From positions 1 to 33,269 of the forward strand of contig PDQP01000020.1 in the NCBI GenBank assembly GCA_002747805.1: a DNA stretch of 33,269 bases. Reading direction: 5' to 3'. The translations under genes and the position numbers were made by a program. Each line of letters opens with the position of its first letter. The first letter of the stretch is position 1. A model generated the notes under the pieces. That model did not search any database, was not told the origin of the DNA, and saw only the letters and a list, made by a program, of their open reading frames with translations. Origin of the DNA: Deltaproteobacteria bacterium (lineage in GTDB: Bacteria > Desulfobacterota > Desulfobulbia > Desulfobulbales > Desulfocapsaceae). Positions 8,545 through 17,810 of this stretch are shown in pieces.

Positions 8545-8579
8545 AACAGGAAAAGAGGCTGCTGGGGCAGCCCTCTTCC
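8545..8579 (-). terminator. Rho-independent terminator after ilvC
   Basis: Read on the minus strand, GGAAGAGG-GCTGC pairs with GCAGC-CTCTTTTCC around a CCCA loop, followed by a T-rich stretch. It lies 13 bases beyond the ilvC stop and is the likely end of the leucine/ilvC transcript. Confidence 0.6.
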
Positions 8580-8591
8580 CTGCTAAAACAA

Positions 8592-10064
8592 TTAGATCTT
8601 ACTCTTCATGCCGCTCATGCGGGAGCGCAGTTCTACCCCGACCACCTCGATACTGGTATAGCGGATTTCCTCGTTAATCTGAATAAGTTCAAGGTTGTTT
8701 ACGCCATTATCCTTGAGGTTTAAGCCGCGGCCGATAACATCGGTGCCGATATCCTTCATAAAGTCTTCAAGCAGCGGTATGGCGGCATTGGCAAAGAGAT
8801 AATTGCCGTATTCGGCGGTATCGGAAATCACCACATTCATCTCATGCAGCTTCTTGCGGGCAATGGTGTTGGCAATCAGCGGCAGTTCGTGCAGGGATTC
8901 ATAGTAGGCCGACTCTTCCCTGATTCCGGCCCCGACCATGACCTCGTAGGCAAGCTCTACTCCGGCCTTGACCATGGCCACCATCAGGATACCGCGGTCG
9001 AAATATTTTTGCTCTGAAATACGGGCCTTGGATGATTTGGCCTTTTCAAAGGCAGTCTTGGCGGTTTGCTTCCGCCATTCGAGCAGTTTTTTATCGCCGT
9101 TTTTCCAGTCTTCCATCATATCTTTGGAAAAGCTGCCGTCCATAATGCCGTCCATATGTTTTTGAAACAGGGGTGTGAGAATGGATTTAAGCTCCTCGGC
9201 CAGCTTAAACGCCTTGATTTTGGCCGGGTTTGACAGACGGTCCATCATATTGGTAATGCCGCCTTGTTTCAGGGCTTCAGTGATATTTTCCCAGCCGTAC
9301 TGCACAAGTTTTGAGGCATGGCCGGGGGCGATGCCCTTTTCCACCATCTTGTCAAAGCAAAGCAGGGAACCGGCCTGGAGCATGCCGCATAAGATGGTCT
9401 GTTCACCCATCAGGTCGGACTTGACCTCGGCAATAAAGCTGGATTCCAGCACTCCGGCCCGGTCGCTGCCGAGACCGCAGCAATAGGCCTTGGCCAGGGC
9501 CAGCCCTTCGCCGTCCGGGTCATTCTCACGGTGTACGGCAATCAGGGTCGGCACCCCAAAACCCCGTTTGTATTCTTCCCGTACCTCGGTACCCGGTGAT
9601 TTGGGTGCCACCATGATTACGGTCAGATCCTCACGGATTTTCATGCCTTCTTCAACAATGTTAAAGCCGTGCGAGTAAGACAGGCAGGCCCCTTTTTTCA
9701 TCAGCGGCACCAGCTTGCTGACCACCTCGCCATGCTGTTTGTCCGGGGTCAGGTTGATGACCAGATCGGCGGCGGGAACCAGCTCTTCACAGGTTTTTAC
9801 CGTGAAATTGTTTTTGGTGGCATTCTTCCAGGAAGCACGCTTTTCGCTGATGGCAGACTCCCGCAGGGCGTAGGATATATCAAGGCCGCTGTCCCGCAGG
9901 TTTAATCCCTGATTAAGCCCCTGAGCTCCGCAGCCGACAATGACAATCTTTTTGCCCCTTAATGCCTCAACCCCGGCAAACTCCGATGAATCCATAAACC
10001 GGCAGCGGCCAAGCTGCTCAAGCTGCAAACGCAGCGGCAGGGAATTAAAATAATTTTCTCCCAT
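8592..10064 (-). CDS. ilvC: Ketol-acid reductoisomerase, class II (E. coli type)
   Basis: A 490-residue enzyme that isomerises and reduces acetolactate or acetohydroxybutyrate using NADPH and magnesium, a shared step of valine, isoleucine and leucine synthesis. The NADPH-binding [13 protein letters not shown] is at residues 43-55. The core [19 protein letters not shown] and [19 protein letters not shown] segments follow. The length near 490 and the duplicated C-terminal helical domain mark the long class II form typical of enterobacteria and plants. I chose the ATG at 10064 because GGAGG stands about seven bases upstream and the protein then begins [15 protein letters not shown], like E. coli. 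It is the last gene after leuD. Confidence 0.96.
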   Translation of the reverse strand: MGENYFNSLPLRLQLEQLGRCRFMDSSEFAGVEALRGKKIVIVGCGAQGLNQGLNLRDSGLDISYALRESAISEKRASWKNATKNNFTVKTCEELVPAADLVINLTPDKQHGEVVSKLVPLMKKGACLSYSHGFNIVEEGMKIREDLTVIMVAPKSPGTEVREEYKRGFGVPTLIAVHRENDPDGEGLALAKAYCCGLGSDRAGVLESSFIAEVKSDLMGEQTILCGMLQAGSLLCFDKMVEKGIAPGHASKLVQYGWENITEALKQGGITNMMDRLSNPAKIKAFKLAEELKSILTPLFQKHMDGIMDGSFSKDMMEDWKNGDKKLLEWRKQTAKTAFEKAKSSKARISEQKYFDRGILMVAMVKAGVELAYEVMVGAGIREESAYYESLHELPLIANTIARKKLHEMNVVISDTAEYGNYLFANAAIPLLEDFMKDIGTDVIGRGLNLKDNGVNNLELIQINEEIRYTSIEVVGVELRSRMSGMKSKI

Positions 10065-10088
10065 GTTATTCCTCCAACTATGATTAGG

Positions 10089-10115
10089 TAAGGTCAATCC
10101 TGCAAACTAAGGTCA
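10089..10115. repeat. Direct repeat upstream of ilvC, possible regulator site
   Basis: TAAGGTCA occurs at 10089-10096 and again at 10108-10115, 19 bases apart start to start, about two helical turns. Both lie in the 128-base leuD-ilvC gap, within 60 bases of the ilvC start. Function is unknown. A dimeric regulator or a chance repeat are both possible. Confidence 0.25.
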
Positions 10116-10192
10116 TTACCAATTACTCTAACATCTTTTTGATAAATTTTGAAGCAGGATAGACCGGCCGGAATCTGATTTTTTTAATCCGG

Positions 10193-10795
10193 CTATTGCA
10201 TAAACCCTGGTATGCCGGCTTCGTAGTCGGCGATTTCCTTTTCGTGCTGCATGGTCAGGCCGATATGATCCAGGCCGTTTAGCAGGCAATGGCGGCGGAA
10301 CGTATCGATTTCAAACAGGTATTTTCTGCCGCTCGCGGTTACGGTCATGGTTTCCAGATCGGCCTTTGCCTCTGCACCATGATTGTTTGCTGCAAATTGA
10401 AAGATTTCCTCAACCTCTTCCTCGGCAAGGCGTACCGGAACCAACTGGTTATTGATGGCGTTGCCGTAGAAAATATCGGCAAAGCTGGGTGCGATGATCA
10501 CCTTGATACCGTAATCCGCCAAAGCCCAAGGGGCGTGTTCACGAGATGAGCCGCAGCCGAAGTTTTCCCTTGCCAGCAGGATGCTTGCTCCCTGATAACG
10601 CACTTTATTCATCACAAAATCCGGGTTCGGCTGCCTGCCTGCATCATCTAAGAAGCGCCAGTCGTGGAACAGGTGCCTGCCGAAACCCGCCCGGGTTACC
10701 TTTTGCAGGAATTGTTTGGGGATAATGGCATCGGTGTCCACGTTTGCCGAATCCAGAGGAACTATCAAACCCGTATGCTGTTTGAAGCCTGTCAT
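10193..10795 (-). CDS. leuD: 3-isopropylmalate dehydratase small subunit
   Basis: A 200-residue small (swivel) subunit of isopropylmalate isomerase, which works with LeuC to convert 2- to 3-isopropylmalate. The N terminus [21 protein letters not shown] and the [13 protein letters not shown] loop, which contacts substrate in aconitase-type enzymes, are intact. Length matches the E. coli type (about 200 residues), not the shorter homoaconitase-like form of archaea and many anaerobes. It follows leuC by 11 bases on the same strand. Confidence 0.97.
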   Translation of the reverse strand: MTGFKQHTGLIVPLDSANVDTDAIIPKQFLQKVTRAGFGRHLFHDWRFLDDAGRQPNPDFVMNKVRYQGASILLARENFGCGSSREHAPWALADYGIKVIIAPSFADIFYGNAINNQLVPVRLAEEEVEEIFQFAANNHGAEAKADLETMTVTASGRKYLFEIDTFRRHCLLNGLDHIGLTMQHEKEIADYEAGIPGFMQ

Positions 10796-10806
10796 GGCCG
10801 CTCTCC

Positions 10807-12213
10807 TTATAGTTCTTGCATTTCAATATTGCGGATATCAACCAAACGGCCCTCAACTGCGGCCGCCGCCGCCATGCTCGGGCTAACCAGATGGGTACGT
10901 CCGTTACGGCCCTGACGGCCCTCAAAATTGCGGTTGCTGGTGGAAGCACACCGTTCATAGGCACCCAACCGGTCATGGTTCATGGCCAGACACATCGAGC
11001 AACCCGGCAGCCGCCATTCAAAACCTGCCGCTGTAAAAATTTTATCCAGCCCTTCCTTTTCCGCCTGGGCCTTGACCAGTTCGGAGCCGGGAACAATCAG
11101 GGCCTGAACATGATCTGCAACCTTTCTGCCTCTGGCTACTGCCGCTGCTGCACGCATATCCTCAATGCGGGAGTTGGTGCATGAACCGATAAAAACCTTG
11201 TCTATCCGGTAATCAGACAGCTTTTTTCCGGCCTCAAGTCCCATATAGGTCATGGCCTTTTCAGCAGATAATCTTGCTGCCGGATCGGTGAAAACTTCCG
11301 GCTCAGGTATCGGTTCGTCTATGGCGATCACCTGGCCCGGATTGGTACCCCAGGTTATCTGGGGTTTGATGGCGGCTGCATCCAGCCTGACCACTGCATC
11401 AAATTCGGCATCAGCATCGGTTTTCAGGGTTGACCAGTAGGCCGCCGCCGCCTCCCAGTCAGCTCCTTTGGGGGCGAAACGGCGGCCTTTTATATAATCA
11501 AGGGTGGTCTGATCCGGGGCAATCAGTCCGGCTTTGGCTCCCAGTTCAATGGCCATGTTGCATACCGTCATCCGGCCCTCCATGCTAAGAGCGGTAACGG
11601 CTTCACCGCAAAATTCCACCACATGGCCGGTACCTCCGGCTACGGTCAGATTGCCGATCGCCGCCAGCACCAGATCCTTGGCCGTAATATATTTTCCGGC
11701 CCTGCCCCGGATTTCGATTTTCATTGTTTTGGCCCGTGCCTGTTTCAGGGTCTGCGTTGCCAGCACGTGTTCAACCTCGGAAGTGCCGATGCCGAAGGCC
11801 AGGGAACCAAAGGCACCGTGGGTTGCAGTATGGGAGTCTCCGCAGACAATGGTCATCCCCGGCAGGGTCAGGCCAAGCTCAGGCCCTATGACATGGACAA
11901 TCCCCTGATATTTATGCTTGAGACCGTAGAGGGTGATGCCGAACTCTTGGCAGTTTTTGGCCAGGGTTTCCAGCTGGATACGCCCCATTTCACTGGCAGC
12001 GGCAAGCTCCTTGCTGGTGGTGGAGACATTGTGATCCATGGTGGCAAAGGTCTTGTCCGGCCTGCGGACCCGGCGGCCTTTCTCCCGCAGCCCGTCAAAG
12101 GCCTGGGGTGAGGTTACTTCATGCAGCAAATGGCGGTCGATATACAGGATTGGATTTTCTCCTGCCACCGCAAGGTGAGCATCATAAATTTTTTCGTACA
12201 AGGTCTTGGGCAT
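10807..12213 (-). CDS. leuC: 3-isopropylmalate dehydratase large subunit
   Basis: A 468-residue aconitase-fold subunit holding the 4Fe-4S cluster for leucine synthesis. The three cluster cysteines are C345 ([14 protein letters not shown]), C405 and C408 ([11 protein letters not shown]). The conserved [14 protein letters not shown] segment is at 124-137, and the C-terminal [11 protein letters not shown] motif is present. Length agrees with the long E. coli type, matching the type of leuD next to it. It lies between leuB and leuD with gaps of 21 and 11 bases. Confidence 0.97.
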   Translation of the reverse strand: MPKTLYEKIYDAHLAVAGENPILYIDRHLLHEVTSPQAFDGLREKGRRVRRPDKTFATMDHNVSTTSKELAAASEMGRIQLETLAKNCQEFGITLYGLKHKYQGIVHVIGPELGLTLPGMTIVCGDSHTATHGAFGSLAFGIGTSEVEHVLATQTLKQARAKTMKIEIRGRAGKYITAKDLVLAAIGNLTVAGGTGHVVEFCGEAVTALSMEGRMTVCNMAIELGAKAGLIAPDQTTLDYIKGRRFAPKGADWEAAAAYWSTLKTDADAEFDAVVRLDAAAIKPQITWGTNPGQVIAIDEPIPEPEVFTDPAARLSAEKAMTYMGLEAGKKLSDYRIDKVFIGSCTNSRIEDMRAAAAVARGRKVADHVQALIVPGSELVKAQAEKEGLDKIFTAAGFEWRLPGCSMCLAMNHDRLGAYERCASTSNRNFEGRQGRNGRTHLVSPSMAAAAAVEGRLVDIRNIEMQEL

Positions 12214-12234
12214 GGCTCTTTTTCGGTTACGGTT

Positions 12235-13332
<1,098 letters not shown>

Positions 13333-14880
13333 TTAAACCGTCTCAATTTTCTGTTGTTTAATTTCCTCAATCCGGTCTGCACGGTGAATGCTGTTGATTA
13401 CCTTCAGCAGGGCCTGGCCGGATGCCTCGATAATATCGGTGGAAACGCCGGTGCCGTGGTATTTGCGTCCCTTGTAGTTGGCGATAATATCTACCTGCCC
13501 AAGGGCATCTTCACCCTCGCCCTTGGCGGTAAGGTCGAATTTATCCAGTTTAATATCGTATCCGGTCAGGCGGTAGACGGCCTGATACAGGGCGTCAACC
13601 GGGCCGTTACCCACTGCGGCCTCACATTTTTCCTGATCGCCGCACAGCAGTTTAATGGCGGTGGTAGCCATAATACTGCCGGCCTGGGAGCTAAAGTAGG
13701 TCAGCTTGTAATAATCATCTTCTTCACGCAGGCTGGCAAAGAACATCAATGATTCAAGATCGTAGTCAAACACCTGTCCTTTCCGGTCGGCAAGTTTCAG
13801 AAAGTCCTGGTAGAGGGTATCCAGATCGTAATCATTTTCATTGTAGCCCATCCGGTCCATATGGCTTTTCACTGCGGCCCGGCCGCTGCGGCTGGTCAGG
13901 TTCAGCATCTGATTCTGCAGGCCGATCGACTCCGGGGTCATAATTTCATAGGTGCTTCGGTTTTTCAGCACACCGTCCTGATGAATGCCCGAGGAGTGGC
14001 TGAAGGCATTGGCGCCTACGACTGCCTTATTGGCCTGAACCGGCATATTGCATAACTGGCTGACCAGCTTGCTGGTCCGGTGAATTTCTCGGTGCTTGAT
14101 ACCCGTATAAACTCCGATAAATTCGCTGCGGGTCTTGATAATCATGGCAATTTCTTCCAGGGCGCAGTTGCCGGCCCGTTCGCCGATGCCGTTAATGGTT
14201 CCTTCTACCTGACGGGCTCCGGCCTGTACGGCGGCAATGGAGTTGGCCGCCGACATGCCCAGGTCATCGTGGCAGTGTACCGAGATAACCGCCTGATCTA
14301 TATTGGGGACGCGGTTAAATAACTGGCCGATAATGCCGGCAAACTCACCGGGGATGGTGTAGCCCACCGTGTCGGGGATATTAACCGTTGATGCCCCGGC
14401 CTTAATGGCAGCCTCGACCATCCGGCACAGGTCATCGATGGGGGTACGGCCTGCATCTTCACAGGAAAACTCGACATCATCGGTGTATCGGCGGGCGTGT
14501 TTGACGGCGGCAATGCCCATCTCAACCACCTCGTCATAGCTGCGGCGCAGTTTATCCTGCACATGGACGGCCGAGGTTGAAATAAAGGTGTGAATGCGGA
14601 ACTTTTCGGCAGCTTTCAAGGCTTCTGCCGCCGCGTCAATATCGCTGGGAAGGGCCCGGGCAAGGCCGCAGATACGGCTGTTTTTGATGTTTTCAGCAAT
14701 CACTTGCACCGATTCAAAATCACCTGGAGAAGAAACCGGAAAACCCGCCTCAATAATGTCCACGCCCAGGCGTTCCAGGGCATAGGCGATCTGCAGTTTT
14801 TCCTTTACGGTCAGGCTTGCAGATAGGGCCTGCTCCCCGTCTCTTAAAGTGGTATCAAAGATTATGACCTGATTTTTCAT
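13333..14880 (-). CDS. leuA: 2-isopropylmalate synthase
   Basis: A 515-residue enzyme that condenses acetyl-CoA with 2-oxoisovalerate, the first committed step of leucine synthesis. The TIM barrel opens with [16 protein letters not shown] (8-23) and carries the metal-binding [13 protein letters not shown]. The [13 protein letters not shown] motif is present, as is the [16 protein letters not shown] region. The C-terminal alpha/beta domain (from about 390) is the part that senses leucine in characterised enzymes. I start it at the ATG at 14880, with an AAGGAA site, not at codons further upstream. It heads the leuABCD-ilvC run 103 bases after recR. The gap shows no leader peptide rich in Leu codons. 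Confidence 0.97.
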   Translation of the reverse strand: MKNQVIIFDTTLRDGEQALSASLTVKEKLQIAYALERLGVDIIEAGFPVSSPGDFESVQVIAENIKNSRICGLARALPSDIDAAAEALKAAEKFRIHTFISTSAVHVQDKLRRSYDEVVEMGIAAVKHARRYTDDVEFSCEDAGRTPIDDLCRMVEAAIKAGASTVNIPDTVGYTIPGEFAGIIGQLFNRVPNIDQAVISVHCHDDLGMSAANSIAAVQAGARQVEGTINGIGERAGNCALEEIAMIIKTRSEFIGVYTGIKHREIHRTSKLVSQLCNMPVQANKAVVGANAFSHSSGIHQDGVLKNRSTYEIMTPESIGLQNQMLNLTSRSGRAAVKSHMDRMGYNENDYDLDTLYQDFLKLADRKGQVFDYDLESLMFFASLREEDDYYKLTYFSSQAGSIMATTAIKLLCGDQEKCEAAVGNGPVDALYQAVYRLTGYDIKLDKFDLTAKGEGEDALGQVDIIANYKGRKYHGTGVSTDIIEASGQALLKVINSIHRADRIEEIKQQKIETV

Positions 14881-14983
14881 GCCGGTTTCCTTGTTTCCTC
14901 CTCTTTTGTGAAATTTTATTGAGCCAGCGGGTTTGGGCAGCAACATTACCGCCAGCAACAGAAATTAGTCTCAGACCGGCTAA

Positions 14984-15589
14984 TTAGCGGCCTACCTTGC
15001 CCCGCAATTCAACGGCCTTGGCCAGGGTGTGCTTGTCGGCATATTTGATGTCCATGCCCATGGGAATACCGCAGGCCAGTCTGGTCAGCTTAACCGGCAT
15101 TTGCTGCAGCCGGTCAATCAGATATGAGGCGGTTGCCTCGCCGGGAACCGTGGAACTGGTGGCAATCAGCACCTCGCTTACGGTGCCGGTATTGATGCGG
15201 TTTATCAGTTCGGCAATTTTTATTTCATCCGGGCCGATGCCGTCCATCGGTGCCAGAACCCCATGCAGAATATGATAATGTCCCTGATAACTTGCGGTCT
15301 TTTCTATGGCTACCAGGTCCGCAGACTGCTCCACCACGCAAATCTGCGAGCCGTCCCGTTTGGGGTCGGCACAGATGCCGCAGGGATCCGACTCGGAAAA
15401 GGTGAAGCACAAGCTGCAGAGCTGAATCGAATCATGCAGTTCACTTAGGGCTGCTGCCAGCTTGCGGGCCTGAGCGGGCGGTTTTCTCAAGATATTCAGG
15501 GCTAGGCGGCTGGCAGTTTTTTGGCCGATGCCGGGCAGTTCAGCCAGCGAATCAATCAGCCTTTCAAGGGCCGGCGGCAGAATCTGCAT
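14984..15589 (-). CDS. recR: Recombination protein RecR
   Basis: A 201-residue RecR, which with RecF and RecO loads RecA at gaps and stalled forks. In order: a helix-hairpin-helix (ELPGIGQKTASRLA, 17-30), a four-cysteine zinc finger (C58, C61, C70, C73), and a Toprim domain beginning ICVVEQSADLVAIEKT near 83. A Walker-like C-terminal segment with ASYLIDRL follows. It begins five bases after ybaB. This is the standard dnaX-ybaB-recR order, here interrupted upstream of ybaB. Confidence 0.97.
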   Translation of the reverse strand: MQILPPALERLIDSLAELPGIGQKTASRLALNILRKPPAQARKLAAALSELHDSIQLCSLCFTFSESDPCGICADPKRDGSQICVVEQSADLVAIEKTASYQGHYHILHGVLAPMDGIGPDEIKIAELINRINTGTVSEVLIATSSTVPGEATASYLIDRLQQMPVKLTRLACGIPMGMDIKYADKHTLAKAVELRGKVGR

Positions 15590-15594
15590 CGAGA

Positions 15595-15912
15595 TTAGAA
15601 TATATTGGAAAGACCGGGGATTTTAAGGCCGCCGGTCAGATGGCCCATCTCCTTTGAGCCAAGCTCCTTGGCCTTGGTCAGGGCATCATTGGCAGCGGCA
15701 GTGATTAAATCCTGAAGCATTTCCAGTTCATCGGCATTAACCATTTCCTGTTCGATATTAACCGATAAAATCTCGCCGCGGCCGTTTGCCATCACCTTGA
15801 CCATGCCGCCGCCTGCCTCACCGGTAATTTGTTTTCTTGCCAGCTCTTCCTGAATTTGCACCATCTTCTGCTGCATTTCCTGAGCCTGCTTCATAATATT
15901 GCCCATGTCCAT
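15595..15912 (-). CDS. YbaB/EbfC nucleoid-associated protein
   Basis: A 105-residue homodimeric DNA-binding protein of the YbaB/EbfC family, which forms a tweezer-like dimer and coats DNA. The N-terminal helix MGNIMKQAQEMQQKMVQIQEEL, the central strand region (GGGMVKVMANGRGEILSVNI), and the C-terminal PGLSNIF tail are all typical. It has a GAGG ribosome site and lies five bases before recR. Normally dnaX would sit immediately upstream. Here a restriction-modification pair fills that place, leaving 72 bases before ybaB that could hold a new promoter, though I see no convincing one. Confidence 0.93.
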   Translation of the reverse strand: MDMGNIMKQAQEMQQKMVQIQEELARKQITGEAGGGMVKVMANGRGEILSVNIEQEMVNADELEMLQDLITAAANDALTKAKELGSKEMGHLTGGLKIPGLSNIF

Positions 15913-15984
15913 AAAATATACCTCTTTTTTATTGTTAAATCAGATAAATACCAAGGCTGCTTGCCGCCATTATCGAGACTGTTT

Positions 15985-16968
15985 TCACTCTGCCTCAAAG
16001 CAGCCGGTGTTAAAAATCTCTACAATTATTGCCTTTAATACATCTACTGCTACACTGTTGCCAAATTGTTTATAACTCTGGGTCAATAACGGGTTAATCT
16101 TGAAAGTATCGGGAAAGCCCATAGCCCTTGCACATTCCCTCGGGCTTAACTTTCTTATCTTGCCATCGATATAATATAAGCCGGTTTTTGCTCCGGCACC
16201 TCCGCCATAGGCAGAAAGAGTTATTGCGTGTCCATATGGACTGTAAATCCGTTCGCCCTGTCCGCCTTTATTGATATAGCCAATCTGCACCGGCCTGTTC
16301 GGCAGATCAATTTCACCAAACAAGTTTATGGGCGGGTTAAATTTTCTGGTAAATACGGTGTCCGGCCGATCGATTATTTTTGCATTTGCCGGATCCCTTT
16401 CAAGAATATCCAGTAAACAAACTTTTCTCCCTGTCGGTTCAGGGAAAATAAATTTTTTGGCCCGTAAATTTTTTCTAAAACAGACAATATAAATCCGCTC
16501 CCGGTTTTGCGGCAGCCCGTAATCCCCAGCATTTAATACCTTGAAATAGACAGTATAATCCAAGCGGTTCAATGTGCTGACTACCGTTTCAAGGGTTTTA
16601 CCGCCGTCATGTTTTACAAAATTACGCACATTTTCAAGCAAAACAACCTTTGGCTTATGATGTCTGACAATGCGGGCAATATCAAAAAACAAATTACCCC
16701 TTTCATCTGCAAAGCCCTTTTGTTTGCCGGAAACAGAAAAGGCCTGGCAAGGAAAACCGCCGCATAAAACATCATGGCAAGGGATATTTTCGGCCGCTAT
16801 TTTAGTAATATCTCCGGCTGGTTTAATGCCGTAATTTTCAAAATAAGTTGCCGCCGCATGTTTATCCCATTCGGAAGAAAAAACGCATTCGGCACCAAAG
16901 TCTGCCATCGCCAAATGAAATCCGCCGATACCGGCAAACAGGTCTATATACCTTATTTTGCTAATCAT
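15985..16968 (-). CDS. DNA (cytosine-5) methyltransferase, M.HhaI-like, predicted GCGC
   Basis: A 327-residue C5-cytosine methyltransferase with all main motifs in order: I (DLFAGIGGF, 9-17), IV with catalytic C74 (GGFPCQAFSVSGKQKG), VI (ENVRNF, 112-117), VIII (QNRERIY), and X (QFGNSVAV, 301-308). The target-recognition region reads KGGQGERIYSPYGHAITLSA followed by YGGG. Remembered against M.HhaI, which methylates the first C of GCGC, it matches at base-contacting Q237, E239, R240, T250 and Y254, even in residue number. GCGC specificity is therefore a strong inference. Its ATG overlaps the end of the nuclease gene by eight bases. The gene is more AT-rich than the flanking recR and dnaX, which fits horizontal gain. 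Confidence 0.93.
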   Translation of the reverse strand: MISKIRYIDLFAGIGGFHLAMADFGAECVFSSEWDKHAAATYFENYGIKPAGDITKIAAENIPCHDVLCGGFPCQAFSVSGKQKGFADERGNLFFDIARIVRHHKPKVVLLENVRNFVKHDGGKTLETVVSTLNRLDYTVYFKVLNAGDYGLPQNRERIYIVCFRKNLRAKKFIFPEPTGRKVCLLDILERDPANAKIIDRPDTVFTRKFNPPINLFGEIDLPNRPVQIGYINKGGQGERIYSPYGHAITLSAYGGGAGAKTGLYYIDGKIRKLSPRECARAMGFPDTFKINPLLTQSYKQFGNSVAVDVLKAIIVEIFNTGCFEAE

Positions 16969-17809
16969 CGGCAGTAAACAAGGTTAGCGGGTTAATCTTG
17001 AATTGCAGACTTGCCGGATCTGGCGTACCGCCCTTTCTCTGCATAATTATCCGTCCAATTTTCAAGCTGCCTCTTGGGCTTAGCTCTACTTCTCCCTGCG
17101 AATAGAAATTACAGACACTGTTGATGTCCTTTATTATCCAGTCGGTAGAATTGTCATGGTTTTTCCTTGTTACAAGAAGCCATTCAGCACTTAAACTGCC
17201 TCTGCCCTTTATAATATCAAACGCTACCAGAGATTTATTATTTCTAAAGAAGTTTATAATATTTTTTAATTCCGCAGCCGGAATTTCATTCAAAAATAAT
17301 CTTCTTTTATCTCTTATTCTTTCAAGTTCTTCCCGGGAAAGAATTTTTTCAGGGAAAATATCACCAGTAAAAAGTCTCAGCCATTTAGCTATATTGTCAT
17401 CAAATTTCCAAATTTGTTTATATGCCAGGACAGGTCTTTTATCAACCTGATTAAAGCCTGCAGATTTATTAGCCTTTTTTAGGGAAATATTCTCAATATG
17501 TATTATGTCATCAATAATTATTTCAACCCTTATCTGGACATCCGCCTTTTTGAATTTTATGGTTTCATCGTATTTTTCCTTGGTAACTCCCAAAGATTCC
17601 GCCTTTGCAGGATTTATCCTAATCGGTATTTGTACTGCAGATAATCCTTTAATTCTCAATGAATCATAACCCATTGCCGATAACCAGCCTTGGGCATCAA
17701 GATCGTTTTTATAATTGTTGAATTTATTGCAAATATCAGCTTCGTTAATGAATCCGCCCTTGGCTGTCATGGAGCCGATTTTTTGCTTTATTTGCTGATA
17801 TTTTTTCAA
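16961..17809 (-). CDS. Type II restriction endonuclease, HinP1I-like (predicted GCGC)
   Basis: A 282-residue protein that I align from memory with HinP1I, the G^CGC-cutting nuclease of Haemophilus influenzae. Shared blocks include TAKxGFxNE near the start, GFNQVDK, WKFDDNIAKWLRLFTG, DKRRLFLNE, IKGRGSLSAEWLLV, and SPRGSLKIGRIIMQRKGG near the end. HinP1I's active site is SDX18QXK. Here the spacing is kept but the residues read A-D90-X18-S109-L-K111. About 20 extra residues lie before D90. I start it at a TTG at 17809, one base after the dnaX TGA, with GGAAAG five bases upstream inside dnaX. An ATG at 17770 would remove the conserved I-G-S before TAK. AT-rich like the methyltransferase that follows. 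Confidence 0.85.
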   Translation of the reverse strand: MKKYQQIKQKIGSMTAKGGFINEADICNKFNNYKNDLDAQGWLSAMGYDSLRIKGLSAVQIPIRINPAKAESLGVTKEKYDETIKFKKADVQIRVEIIIDDIIHIENISLKKANKSAGFNQVDKRPVLAYKQIWKFDDNIAKWLRLFTGDIFPEKILSREELERIRDKRRLFLNEIPAAELKNIINFFRNNKSLVAFDIIKGRGSLSAEWLLVTRKNHDNSTDWIIKDINSVCNFYSQGEVELSPRGSLKIGRIIMQRKGGTPDPASLQFKINPLTLFTADD

Positions 17810-17810
17810 A

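Noticed and set aside
14881..14958. N-terminal extension of leuA, or a leader peptide before it
   Set aside because: The extension is open and in frame, so it is not a separate leader. It has only two Leu codons after an ATG, and LeuA homology begins at the ATG at 14880 with its own ribosome site.
15913..15984. Controller (C) protein gene for the restriction-modification system
   Set aside because: The 72-base gap is too short, and no helix-turn-helix reading frame lies beside the pair.
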